A stretch of DNA of 64,000 nt from CBDCGJ01 sp965238305 (GTDB taxonomy: Bacteria; Pseudomonadota; Alphaproteobacteria; GCA-2731375). This document shows, in pieces, positions 42,479-52,416 of the stretch. A model generated the notes under the pieces. It was not told the origin of the DNA. It did not search any database and saw nothing but the letters and a program-made list of their open reading frames with translations. A program made the translations under genes and the position numbers. How positions within the stretch are numbered: position 1 is the first letter of the stretch; the number at the start of each line of letters is the position of its first letter. The DNA is taken from NCBI GenBank assembly GCA_965238305.1, contig CBDEHK010000001.1:3100001-3164000 (forward strand), written 5' to 3'.

Positions 42479-43407
42479 GACCCTAGGTCAAGATCCCAGT
42501 TCTCACCCACGAGATCGTGGCCGAAACCATGATAAGCTTCGCTTTTCACCAGCTGAAATCCAGCCTTTTCGTAGATCGCCCGCGCCGCGATCAAGTTGGC
42601 GTTGGTCCAAAGCGTCAGCACCCGGTACTTCCGCGATTGGGCAAAACGTATGGCTTCCTCCGTCAGTCGTTTGCCAATACCCAGCCCACGGGCTTTTGGG
42701 TCAACAATCACGAGGCGCAGTTTTGCAAGGTCCGGCGATTGCCGGACAACCATGGCGGAGCCGACGATTTCACCATCGACTTCAGCGATCCAGCAACGCT
42801 CACATCGGTGATCGTAGGATTTCAAGAATTCCGCTGCGACCTCCGCCACCATGGCTTCGAAAGTTTCGTCCCAGCCGTATTCTTTCGCATAAAGCGCACC
42901 GTGGGCCTGCACGATCCAACCCATATCTCCAGGTTCATGCTGACGCAGGATATAAGATACGTTTGCGGGCTTTTCTGTACCTTCGATTAGTTGTTGGGCT
43001 TTTTCCAACGCAGCCACCAGTTCGCCACGTTCGTGGGGTCTTAGCGGCTCCAATATGTTGGAAATTTGCTGCACTGATCCCAGGTTCAACAGATCGAACG
43101 CGGCGTACCCTTTATCGGTTAGCGTCAGCACCCTGCTGCGCCGGTCCAATTCGGAACTGGTTCGTGTGATAAGCCCCTCTTCTTCGAACGACTTTAGCTT
43201 TCGGCTCAGATATCCGGCATTGAGTTTCAGTATTCGGCTCAATGCCTGCGCCGTTATGGTTTTGTTATGCGCCAGCTCAAAAATCACCCGTGCTTCCGTG
43301 ACATTGAAGGGGCTCTGTAAATAGGCGTCGCCAAGGGCCTCGATTTGGGTCGTGTAAAAACGGCTAAATTGGCGGATAGCCTCAATCTGATGCGGTTTAA
43401 CGGTCAT
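42475..43407 (-). CDS. MarR-family regulator fused to a GNAT acetyltransferase
   Basis: A 310-residue fusion. Residues 1-140 are a MarR winged helix (RVIFELAHNKTITAQALSRILKLNAGYLSRKLKSFEEEGLITRTSSELDRRSRVLTLTDKG in segments), and residues 145-310 a GNAT domain with the acetyl-CoA loop VDPKARGLGIGKRLTEEAIRFA and ANLIAARAIYEKAGFQL. The start (MTVKPHQIEAIR) is taken at 43407, eight codons inside the open frame. It is the first gene of a pair with the EamA exporter, and the pair may act on the same small molecule, as an antibiotic- or metabolite-resistance unit. Confidence 0.92.
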   Translation of the reverse strand: MTVKPHQIEAIRQFSRFYTTQIEALGDAYLQSPFNVTEARVIFELAHNKTITAQALSRILKLNAGYLSRKLKSFEEEGLITRTSSELDRRSRVLTLTDKGYAAFDLLNLGSVQQISNILEPLRPHERGELVAALEKAQQLIEGTEKPANVSYILRQHEPGDMGWIVQAHGALYAKEYGWDETFEAMVAEVAAEFLKSYDHRCERCWIAEVDGEIVGSAMVVRQSPDLAKLRLVIVDPKARGLGIGKRLTEEAIRFAQSRKYRVLTLWTNANLIAARAIYEKAGFQLVKSEAYHGFGHDLVGENWDLDLGS

Positions 43408-43584
43408 CGATTTTGCGCCTCTTTTGGACAATATTTAATTGTTATTGTTAACCACTTAATTGCTTTAGGCAACTAATTATAGCTTGCTCAAATTATAAGC
43501 GATTGGTTATTTTTTGTGCATATTGCGAAGGAAATGAGGGGTTAAAATACCAAGTTTCACAAACAAAACGGCAATTGCCTAATT

Positions 43585-43599
43585 GGCACGCATTATGCT
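43585..43599 (+). promoter_or_regulatory. Sigma-54 promoter of glnBA
   Basis: TGGCAC-GCATTAT-GC has the -24 GG and -12 GC dinucleotides with exactly ten bases between (consensus TGGCACN5TTGCW; the match differs only at the second T). It lies 91 bp before the glnB start and would start transcription near 43611. This fits NtrC-controlled nitrogen-starvation expression. Confidence 0.75.
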
Positions 43600-43689
43600 G
43601 TAGGGATTAGGTTGATCACTCGTACATTATTGGTTATGGGAAGATCATCACATCAGGGCTTTTCCCTAAAGTGAGCGGGATGTAATCTC

Positions 43690-44028
43690 ATGAAAAAAAT
43701 CGAAGCGATCATTAAGCCGTTTAAACTGGACGAAGTGAAAGAGGCGCTGCATGAAGTAGGCTTGCAAGGCATCACTGTTCTCGAAGCCAAGGGATTTGGC
43801 CGCCAGAAAGGGCACACGGAACTTTACCGCGGCGCCGAATATGTGGTGGATTTTCTGCCCAAGGTCAAAATTGAAGTCGTCTTGGACGACGGCCTGGTGG
43901 AGCAGGCGATCGAAGCGATCCAGCGCGCCGCCCATACCGGTCGTATCGGTGACGGAAAAATCTTCGTGACCAACGTCGAAGAGGCCATCCGCATCCGCAC
44001 CGGTGAGACCGGGACGGAAGCAATCTAA
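43690..44028 (+). CDS. glnB: Nitrogen regulatory protein P-II
   Basis: A 112-residue trimeric signalling protein that senses 2-oxoglutarate, ATP and ADP and controls glutamine synthetase adenylylation and NtrB. It has the uridylylation site Tyr51 in the T loop (TELYRGAEYVVDF), GFGRQKGH, the KIEVVLDD strand and GDGKIFV and RTGETG motifs near the C terminus. It is the first gene of glnBA, behind a sigma-54 promoter. Confidence 0.98.
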   Translation: MKKIEAIIKPFKLDEVKEALHEVGLQGITVLEAKGFGRQKGHTELYRGAEYVVDFLPKVKIEVVLDDGLVEQAIEAIQRAAHTGRIGDGKIFVTNVEEAIRIRTGETGTEAI

Positions 44029-44100
44029 TTATACTCAGTTAACAACGAACAAACTAAACCCTATCCCCTAACCTCCGATCATAAGAAAGGGCTCGAGACA

Positions 44101-45510
<1,410 letters not shown>

Positions 45511-45542
45511 ACCGCGCGACGTTATCGATCAAACCAGAACAG

Positions 45543-45575
45543 GCCCCGGCAGTGCAAACCGTCGGGGCTTTTTTT
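45543..45575 (+). terminator. Intrinsic terminator of glnBA
   Basis: GCCCCG pairs with CGGGGC, with two further pairs inward (G-U and C-G), across a loop of about 10 bases, followed by TTTTTTT. It begins 32 bp after the glnA stop. Confidence 0.9.
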
Positions 45576-45660
45576 GTGACTAAAACCGGCTGGATAAAGA
45601 AATGCAAGGTGTAATGGCCCATGTTACATTCTAACGAGCGCCAAAAATTGATTGCGTATC

Positions 45661-46341
45661 ATGATCTATGTCCTCGGCTTTTTGGTTATTTCAGCCATCA
45701 TCTATGGCCCATACCTTTGGGCGCGGCTGGTCTTGTCGTGGCATGGCAAGGACCGCACCGACCTGCCCGGTACCGGCGGTGAACTCGCCCGCCACCTGCT
45801 CGCGGAAGCCGGTATCCCCAATGTCGCGGTTAAGAAAGCCGGCGACGGCGATCATTACGATCCAAAAGACCGAACCGTCCGGCTGGAAAACCGACATATG
45901 GAGGGCCGCTCCATCGCCGCTGTCGCGGTCGCCGCCCACGAGGTCGGCCACGCCATGCAGCACCGGGACGAAGACCCTGCTTTGATCCGGCGCCATCGCC
46001 TGATCGATGCCACCGCGAAACTGGAGCGGATTGGCAGTGCGATCATATTTCTTGCCCCGATGGTCGGCATGCTGACCCGCCATCCGGGTCCCGCCATCGC
46101 CATCGCCGCCATTGGCGTTGGCGTCATGGCTATTCGCGTTGTTATTGATCTTGTCACCCTGCCGGTCGAACTCGACGCCAGCTTCAAACGCGCGCTGCCG
46201 ATCCTGACCGCGGGTAATTATCTCAAAGGCGACGACCTCAAAGCCGCCCGCCGGGTCCTCGCCGCCTGCGCCCTCACCTACATCGCCAAATCCCTGGTGT
46301 CGTTGCTGAATTTCTACCGCTGGATCAAATTTTTCCGCTAA
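45661..46341 (+). CDS. Zinc metallopeptidase of the YugP family
   Basis: A 226-residue membrane-associated protein. A transmembrane segment begins the chain (MIYVLGFLVISAIIYGPYLW), followed by a soluble region with the zinc-binding HEVGH (in VAVAAHEVGHAMQHRD) and further hydrophobic segments (FLAPMVGML, AIAAIGVGVMAIRVVIDLVTLPVELDASF in parts). ELDAS after a membrane segment holds the third ligand, as is usual for this peptidase family (Zn_peptidase_2). The start at ATG 45661 is a choice; a TTG three codons earlier is possible. Confidence 0.85.
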   Translation: MIYVLGFLVISAIIYGPYLWARLVLSWHGKDRTDLPGTGGELARHLLAEAGIPNVAVKKAGDGDHYDPKDRTVRLENRHMEGRSIAAVAVAAHEVGHAMQHRDEDPALIRRHRLIDATAKLERIGSAIIFLAPMVGMLTRHPGPAIAIAAIGVGVMAIRVVIDLVTLPVELDASFKRALPILTAGNYLKGDDLKAARRVLAACALTYIAKSLVSLLNFYRWIKFFR

Positions 46342-46501
46342 TCCGTTTGATGCGGCGCTGAGTTCTCAGTCCGATCTGCATAATAATATGCTATTGTTGT
46401 AAACCGGCTATCGGCAGCAATGTTTCGAGCCTGTGTATTCATATCGTCACTGCCGCTTAGCGGATCACCCTACTGGTTTGGACTAGTTTGGGACTGTGCG
46501 A

Positions 46502-47884
46502 ATGGTAGTTAAAATAGCAACTTTTGGTTTTATCGTCGTCATCTTGTGTGGCGCTCTCGGTGCCACCGCTGCAATATCTGGGGAGGCCGCGAGCGAAACT
46601 TCGCGTTCGGCCATTTCAGAAGCCAATTGCAATACCAACAACAATGCCGTCACAGTTACGAAAACCAAGGTTGCCCTAGCCAAAGACGGTTCCGATCGTC
46701 AGCAATCAGTTGAGCTGATGCGTAAGACGAATAGACAGGCGACCGAAATTATCTGGCGCGAAATGGGTCAACAAGGGTTCGTATACTTTATTGACCCAAC
46801 CCGATCGCTTGATTGTATCGAGGCCGAGCTCGACGCCCTAATCGGCGGATCGTTAGAATTTGCAGTGAGCCATCACAAACGGCGGGTCGATGATATTATT
46901 TCCACGCACCTGGATGCGCGCGGCTGGCCGGCGGCAATTTTCATCCAACTAAGGGGTGACGCCAGGCCCAACATTTGTATCATTTCACCTTTTTCCCATG
47001 AAAAAACGAGCGTCGAATTCGTCTCTCACATGTTGGGAGATCGCGGCCTGCCGGTTGTCCACCAGGTCGGCGAATATGTCCTACGATATCTATCAGCGGT
47101 CCATGAGGGATATCATTGCATTATCAGTCAACGAGGCGGTGTCGGCGTAAGAGAAATAACATTGCTCGAGCTAACCGCAGATATCGGCGCCGCGAACGAA
47201 GCCCTGGCACTAAATATTGGGCTAGAGAATATTTTGGCTTTGGCTGATTGGCGGGCCATCAGTTTTGCTTCCGGTATCGCCGATGTCGTGGCTGGACGTG
47301 TTGCCCCTAAGGATACCTATGCGGCCATTGCGCCATCGCGAATGAGTACCGTTGGGATCATAAAGCTATTGAGCATTGGTCACCGTCAAGACTTCGAAGA
47401 GGTTTTGAAACTGATTAAACAGTCAACACCGCTTGGCCTTTTTGGACGTCATAACCAGGTTGAGAGATACACCACAGAGATACTTTTGCTGAGTAAAAAC
47501 GTTGAAGCCGTTGAACGTTACCCGAATGCGACGCTATTCGATGTGGATGACATTCTGGCGATAATCGGCGCACCTTGGGAAATCATAGAAGCGGTGCGCA
47601 ATTCGATTTCCAGATATGTCTCCTTACTCGATTGTCGGTGGGCGACTTCACTAGTCTGTCGGCAAAGCGACAATAGTTTCGTAATTGCAGCAGATGCGAT
47701 CGTCGGCATAGCACGACCGAATGATCAAGAACGCTCGCTCGAACATAGTGGTTTGACAACCAAAGGCACGATGACAGCTGAACAGGCAAAAGTCTCATTT
47801 GCGGATGGCCGACAAATCACCTTCCCAAGTCACGAGCAATATCATCGCTCTCAATCGGAACGACGAGGTAAATCCGGGAAATGA
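46502..47884 (+). CDS. Unrecognised secreted protein with a gluzincin-like zinc site
   Basis: A 460-residue protein with a signal peptide or anchor (MVVKIATFGFIVVILCGALG, possible cleavage near TAA). Around the middle it has HEGYH (residues 201-205), an HEXXH zinc signature, followed after 17 residues by ELTAD (223-227), which fits the EXXXD third-ligand element of gluzincin-type peptidases. The surrounding helices (VGEYVLRYLSAVHEGYHCII and LLELTADIGAANEALAL, in parts) agree with such an active site. I know no named family. A second zinc protease, the YugP-like one, is directly upstream, and copB converges on it. Function unknown; a periplasmic protease is the best guess. Confidence 0.6.
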   Translation: MVVKIATFGFIVVILCGALGATAAISGEAASETSRSAISEANCNTNNNAVTVTKTKVALAKDGSDRQQSVELMRKTNRQATEIIWREMGQQGFVYFIDPTRSLDCIEAELDALIGGSLEFAVSHHKRRVDDIISTHLDARGWPAAIFIQLRGDARPNICIISPFSHEKTSVEFVSHMLGDRGLPVVHQVGEYVLRYLSAVHEGYHCIISQRGGVGVREITLLELTADIGAANEALALNIGLENILALADWRAISFASGIADVVAGRVAPKDTYAAIAPSRMSTVGIIKLLSIGHRQDFEEVLKLIKQSTPLGLFGRHNQVERYTTEILLLSKNVEAVERYPNATLFDVDDILAIIGAPWEIIEAVRNSISRYVSLLDCRWATSLVCRQSDNSFVIAADAIVGIARPNDQERSLEHSGLTTKGTMTAEQAKVSFADGRQITFPSHEQYHRSQSERRGKSGK

Positions 47885-47930
47885 GCAATTGCCCGTTCAG
47901 TCTGAATAAATTCAACGCAGCTGGTTCCGC

Positions 47931-48656
47931 CTAAAACCTTAATTTGAGGCCGACAACGCCAAACCAGGTCTCGGTATCTTCGCCTTCCGCTTTGGCAAAA
48001 TCAGCGGTGTCGCCAAATTTGCGTACATAGACAATGCCAAGATAAGGCGAAACGGCACGGTCGATCAGGTCATAACTCAACCGTAGACCCAATTCAGCAC
48101 TATTGAAACCGGAGCCAACACCGATTTCGGCGTCTTCCGAAAAGGCCATGTCCAACTCCAGCGACGGTGTGAGGATCAGGCGATTAGTTAGCAACAGTTC
48201 ATACTCAATGTCCACGCGGGCGGATGTATCGCCAGTTTCGCTTAAGAAAAAGTCGGCATCGACTTCAAACCATTGCGGCGCCAGGCCCGATAAACCGAGT
48301 ACGCCATACCATCTGTCTTGGCCGGCTGGCGTGTCCAAACGGACGCCACCTTTGAGGTCGAAGAAATCGGATATCGGGATTTGCGCGACGAGCTGATTTT
48401 CCAAGGTTTCAAACTCACTGGCATCCGTGTCATATTCCCCTTTACTCAACAGGCGAAACTTAAGCTCGTCGGTGCCGACGAATGCATCGCCATCCCAAAC
48501 TAGCCGCTTCTCACCCCCATCACCGTAGCGATATTCAAACTCTTCCATCTGAACACCGTAAAAAATGTCATCAGCTTCGGCAGCTATGGTGACGGCACTG
48601 GACAAACCGACGGTCGCGGCGCCGGCGAACGCCAGCGCAATTCGAATATTCTTCAT
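47931..48656 (-). CDS. copB: Copper resistance protein B, outer-membrane
   Basis: A 241-residue outer-membrane beta-barrel protein with a signal peptide (MKNIRIALAFAGAATVGLSS, cleavage near IAAEA). It starts the mature part with DDIFYGVQMEEFEYRYGDGGEKRLVWDGDAFVG, in parts, typical of CopB, and the C-terminal strand ends in Phe (GLKLRF). The usual Met-rich N-terminal repeat of CopB is absent. It ends the cupredoxin-copA-copB operon (12 bp after copA). Confidence 0.93.
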   Translation of the reverse strand: MKNIRIALAFAGAATVGLSSAVTIAAEADDIFYGVQMEEFEYRYGDGGEKRLVWDGDAFVGTDELKFRLLSKGEYDTDASEFETLENQLVAQIPISDFFDLKGGVRLDTPAGQDRWYGVLGLSGLAPQWFEVDADFFLSETGDTSARVDIEYELLLTNRLILTPSLELDMAFSEDAEIGVGSGFNSAELGLRLSYDLIDRAVSPYLGIVYVRKFGDTADFAKAEGEDTETWFGVVGLKLRF

Positions 48657-48668
48657 GTTTATTATTCC

Positions 48669-50348
48669 TTATTGCGTGACGCCAAGCGCGGCGGTTTCGG
48701 GTGACCGTTCAACGATCACCTTGCGAAACATTCCAGCGGCGGCATGGTAAGACAGGTGGCAATGAAAGGCCCACTGACCTTCCGCATCGACTTCGGTTTC
48801 CGTGTAGACCGTGGTACCCGGGGCAATATTGACGGTATGTTTGATCGGATTCCATTTGCCGGCACCGGTATCGAGGATGGTCCACATGCCATGCAGGTGC
48901 ATTGGATGCGACATCATCGTTTCATTGACAAATTTAAAGCGCACGCGCTCGCCATATCGTAATCGGATCGGTTCGGCATCCGCATATTTCGTGCCGTTCA
49001 CCGACCAAATGTAACGTTCCATATTGCCGGTAAGCCGTAATTCGATCTCGCGCGTGGCGGGGCGATGCTGGTAGAGTTTTTTCTGTGCCTTCAAATCCGT
49101 GTATGACAAAAACTTCCCACCATTGGCCGCAACTGGGGCAATCCCACTGCCCATCGCGTAAAACGGATCGGGTTTTGCATCACCCATCATTTTGGAATGG
49201 TCCATGTCTTTCATCTTCGAATGGTCCATCTTCTTCGCCGTCTGGCCCATCGATTTATTCATGTTACCGTGGTCCATGTCGCCGTGGGACATACCCATAT
49301 CCGACATCGTCAATAGTGGTCGTGACCGCAAACTAGGAACCGCGGCACTCATGCCCGGACGCGGTGCCAAGGTGCCGCGAACATAAGCGGTGCGCCCCAT
49401 GGTCTCGGCAAAAATACTGTAGGCCTGATCGTCGGTGGGGCGAATGATCACGTCATAGGTTTCAGCGACAGCAATGCGAAACTCATCAACCTTGACCGGT
49501 TGAATATTGTTTCCATCTGCATTCACCACGGTCATTTTCAAACCGGGGATGCGGATGTCGAAATATGCCATTGCCGAGGAATTGATAAACCTTAGACGCA
49601 CCCGTTCGCCCGGTTCAAAAATACCGGTCCAGTTCTGCGCCGCACTTTTTCCGTTAATCAGTGGTGTGAAGCCCTGCACATCCTCAACATCGGTCGGCGT
49701 CATGCGCATAGAGCCCCAATTCATCCGCTCGTTCAGAGTTGAGGCAAGACCGTTCTTGCTGACATCGCTAAAAAACTCCCCGACCGTTTGTTGTTGACGA
49801 TTGTAATAATCGGACATCATTTTTAAGTTCCGCATGATGCGGCTGGCAGCATGGGGATGTTGATCTGTTAACTGGACGACATATTCCCGATCGTAACGAA
49901 AGGGCTCACGTTTTTTCGGTTCAATTATGATCGCCCCGTATGCGCCTTCGGGTTCCTGGAAACCGGAATGGCTGTGGAACCAGTAAGTGCCGGATTGTTT
50001 AATTGGAAACTTGTAAGTGAAGGTTTCGCCCGGCGCGATGCCATCGAAACTGATCCCCGGCCCACCGTCCATTTCGAAGGGGACAATCAGACCGTGCCAA
50101 TGAATGGAGGTTGCCTCATCGAGATTGTTGGTGACGTTGATCGTGACCTGTTCGCCCTCCTTGAAGCGAAGGACAGGACCCGGAGATTTGCCGTTATAAC
50201 CAACGCCTTTTCTTTGAAAGGTACCGGTATCAATCATCACCGGATCAACGGAAATGTCGTAGCTATCTGCTTGCGAAGTAAAAGGGAGGAGGAAGACTGA
50301 CGTCGCTAACGCGACGACAGTCATCCCAATGCTGTTGAAAATTTTCAT
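48669..50348 (-). CDS. copA: Multicopper oxidase of the copper resistance system
   Basis: A 559-residue periplasmic multicopper oxidase with a signal sequence (MKIFNSIGMTVVALATSVFL, cleavage near SQA). The copper sites are intact: SIHWHGLIVPFEMDGGPG, YWFHSHSGFQ, HPMHLHGMW and HCHLSYHAAAGM. A Met/His-rich insert (MSHGDMDHGNMNKSM, DHSKMKDMDHSKMMG; about residues 350-395) binds Cu(I). It oxidises Cu(I) to Cu(II) and sequesters copper. It lies 33 bp downstream of the cupredoxin gene. Confidence 0.95.
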   Translation of the reverse strand: MKIFNSIGMTVVALATSVFLLPFTSQADSYDISVDPVMIDTGTFQRKGVGYNGKSPGPVLRFKEGEQVTINVTNNLDEATSIHWHGLIVPFEMDGGPGISFDGIAPGETFTYKFPIKQSGTYWFHSHSGFQEPEGAYGAIIIEPKKREPFRYDREYVVQLTDQHPHAASRIMRNLKMMSDYYNRQQQTVGEFFSDVSKNGLASTLNERMNWGSMRMTPTDVEDVQGFTPLINGKSAAQNWTGIFEPGERVRLRFINSSAMAYFDIRIPGLKMTVVNADGNNIQPVKVDEFRIAVAETYDVIIRPTDDQAYSIFAETMGRTAYVRGTLAPRPGMSAAVPSLRSRPLLTMSDMGMSHGDMDHGNMNKSMGQTAKKMDHSKMKDMDHSKMMGDAKPDPFYAMGSGIAPVAANGGKFLSYTDLKAQKKLYQHRPATREIELRLTGNMERYIWSVNGTKYADAEPIRLRYGERVRFKFVNETMMSHPMHLHGMWTILDTGAGKWNPIKHTVNIAPGTTVYTETEVDAEGQWAFHCHLSYHAAAGMFRKVIVERSPETAALGVTQ

Positions 50349-50381
50349 CTCACCATTCCAATTTCATGAATAGCGTTCGGA

Positions 50382-50945
50382 TCAGTGATGAACCGTCAGA
50401 ACACCGACCATACCGGCGTCGTAGTGACCAGGAACATTGCAAGCGAATTCGATGCCATCCGCTTTGGCGAATTTCCAAATCACTTCGCCGGATTTCCCTG
50501 GTTCCAGCAGCACGCTATTGGGATCGTCATGTTGCATGGTCTTGCCGTCGCCCATATCCATCTTCATTTTGTCATGATTGATTTTGTCCGCTTCAAGCGC
50601 CCCATGCTCCATCATCATCATCATTTCCTTTTGATGTTCACCATGCATGGTCGCGGTACCGATATTGAATTCGTGGACAAATTCACCAGCATTTTTGACG
50701 ACAAATCGCACCGTTTCGCCGGGTTTTGTCGAAATATCCTCAGGTTCAAAATAATTGTCGTACATGGTCACATCGATGGTGCGGGTGACTTCCGAGGCTT
50801 TGCCGGGACTGCCGATCGGGCTGGCACTCGCGTCGCCATGGCCATCACTATGAGAGCCGCCAGCGAATACTGATGAAGCGCTCAAGACAAGAACAGAGAA
50901 AACCGCCGAAAGGCCAAGTTTGGTTATAGTTTTGTTAATCGTCAT
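50382..50945 (-). CDS. Periplasmic cupredoxin (CopI-like)
   Basis: A 187-residue protein with a signal peptide (MTINKTITKLGLSAVFSVLV, cleavage near VFAG). It carries a His-rich start (GGSHSDGHGD), a plastocyanin-like domain with the type 1 copper ligands His (EFVHEFNIG) and CysHisMet (FACNVPGHYDAGM), and a Met/His-rich insert (MHGEHQKEMMMMMEHG). This looks like CopI-type cupredoxins that confer copper tolerance. It is the first gene of the cupredoxin-copA-copB operon. Confidence 0.9.
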   Translation of the reverse strand: MTINKTITKLGLSAVFSVLVLSASSVFAGGSHSDGHGDASASPIGSPGKASEVTRTIDVTMYDNYFEPEDISTKPGETVRFVVKNAGEFVHEFNIGTATMHGEHQKEMMMMMEHGALEADKINHDKMKMDMGDGKTMQHDDPNSVLLEPGKSGEVIWKFAKADGIEFACNVPGHYDAGMVGVLTVHH

Positions 50946-51097
50946 TTCAAGTCAATCCTTGATTGGTCTCAATCACGCGCCGGGGTCCATTCGAACGCAA
51001 CACACATGTCGAGTACTAGTAAAAATTTTGTGTAGAGGGATTTTCGGTGACGTCAGAAATTCGCTCAGAGAAACTAAACGAAAATACAAGATCGACG

Positions 51098-51451
51098 TCA
51101 GCTCACAAGTTTAGGAGGCCGTAATGGCGGCGCCGTTGCGTCTTGATGTTGATGATCAATCATGATCGGAAGGGTCACAAATACATAGCGCGCCAAGTTC
51201 AATTTTGCCGGCTCTGAAAAAGTTGCCGTTTGACATTCGGCGTGGCAATGAGCGCTGGCATGATCATGGTTGATAGTGTCATGTTCATTTTCGTGGGTCA
51301 TGGTCGAATACTCTGTGTGAGCGTTCGCCATTGCCATCTGATCGCTGACACCGGAATGAATCGTGGTTATGAGCACGAATGCCACAACCGCGACGGCAGC
51401 GCTCAAATAGAGGGTACGACCCTTCATTCGTTTTAGGATGAATTCAAGCAT
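51098..51451 (-). CDS. Histidine-rich membrane-anchored protein
   Basis: A 117-residue protein with an N-terminal transmembrane or signal segment (LYLSAAVAVVAFVLITTI), a His/Met-rich stretch (MANAHTEYSTMTHENEHDTINHDHASAHCHAEC in parts, about residues 40-75) and a C-terminal tail APPLRPPKLVS. The metal-binding look and the place 152 bp upstream of the copper operon, on the same strand, suggest a periplasmic copper-binding role. The start is uncertain: ATG 51451 or 51427, neither with a strong ribosome site. Confidence 0.6.
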   Translation of the reverse strand: MLEFILKRMKGRTLYLSAAVAVVAFVLITTIHSGVSDQMAMANAHTEYSTMTHENEHDTINHDHASAHCHAECQTATFSEPAKLNLARYVFVTLPIMIDHQHQDATAPPLRPPKLVS

Positions 51452-51602
51452 TTGCAAATTTACTTCACACTCAACCAACTGTTTTTACATTCGTCGCGAG
51501 ACAGATGACCACCTGACGAACGGCAATAACCGCAACATCATTTTCAAACGATATAAGGAGTATGTTTTCCTGTTGCAAGTCACAAAGTCGAATACTTCGC
51601 TA

Positions 51603-52409
51603 TTAACGCAGTTGCGCGTAGCCCATTCGCCCGGCCTTATCTTCAATGTCCTGTATTCGTTTATAGGCCGCAACCGGCAGCGTTTCGATATTCTTGAGAT
51701 AAAGCGCCTGACGAACGGTTTTCAAATGAGGGTCTGCGAAGGCGTTGAAGACCGCGGCCTGCTGACGCTCTACTCTATCCCCATCACTGTCCCAGCGCGT
51801 AATATAGGGGATTGCCGGCGCTCTATAGGTTCTACCAAGTTTGCGAATACCGGTTAGAGCCGCCGGGCTGTAACTCTCCAACAACGCATAAGTGACGCAA
51901 TCGATGGCGGCGACGTCCGCTTCGCCGCGCTGGATCATTCTCAAACTTGCGATATGGGCACCGCTGACTTTAACCGCAGAAAAAAATCGACCGGCCCGAT
52001 TGCTGGGTGCAATCAACGCTTTTAGCGCGTTGGTGCCGGAGTGCGATTCTAAACCGTTAACGACACAGGTTACGCCGGCCATCTCCAACACGTCGGACGC
52101 TTTGCTGTCTTCAGCGACGACGACGATGCTGGCATAATCGGCGCTCCTGCAGCCGGGTGCCCCATAATGTGGGGTCGCGATCGGACGCAGGATACCGGCG
52201 TAGCGTTTTACGATATCGTAACCGCAACACTGGCTAAACCAGAGGTTCGGGTCATTCCAAAGGTCGGCCAATTTATGGTCGTGAAGGATATGATTGGGAA
52301 CATCGTGCAAGCCTTCGCGCTTGAGATGCTTTGCCAGTCCGACCCATAAGCTATCGAGTATCGATCGCACTTCGGGCATGTCATACATCGGCATACTGGC
52401 AACCGGCAT
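51603..52409 (-). CDS. PhnD/SsuA-like substrate-binding protein without signal peptide
   Basis: A 268-residue protein of the periplasmic-binding type II fold used by PhnD-like phosphonate binders (MPMYDMPEVRSILDSLWVGLAKHL, LWFSQCCGYDIVKRY, HYGAPGCRSADYASIVVVAE, VNGLESHSGTNALKALIAP, SGAHIASLRMIQRGEADVAAIDCVTYALL). The start MPVASMPMY at 52409 has AGGAGAG 11 bases before it. Upstream in-frame codons exist to 52538. No signal peptide precedes it, and no ABC permease or ATPase is adjacent, so it may act in the cytoplasm or as a sensor rather than in uptake. Confidence 0.75.
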   Translation of the reverse strand: MPVASMPMYDMPEVRSILDSLWVGLAKHLKREGLHDVPNHILHDHKLADLWNDPNLWFSQCCGYDIVKRYAGILRPIATPHYGAPGCRSADYASIVVVAEDSKASDVLEMAGVTCVVNGLESHSGTNALKALIAPSNRAGRFFSAVKVSGAHIASLRMIQRGEADVAAIDCVTYALLESYSPAALTGIRKLGRTYRAPAIPYITRWDSDGDRVERQQAAVFNAFADPHLKTVRQALYLKNIETLPVAAYKRIQDIEDKAGRMGYAQLR

Positions 52410-52416
52410 ATTATAG

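Noticed and set aside
42411..43169. 252-codon plus-strand frame opposite the MarR-GNAT gene
   Set aside because: Pro/Arg/Ser-rich translation typical of an antisense shadow; the minus strand has both domain signatures.
43430..43490. A/T-rich stretch with repeated TTAATTG as a MarR operator
   Set aside because: No clean palindrome can be drawn; A/T richness alone explains the repeats. Mentioned only as a possibility in the fusion-gene finding.
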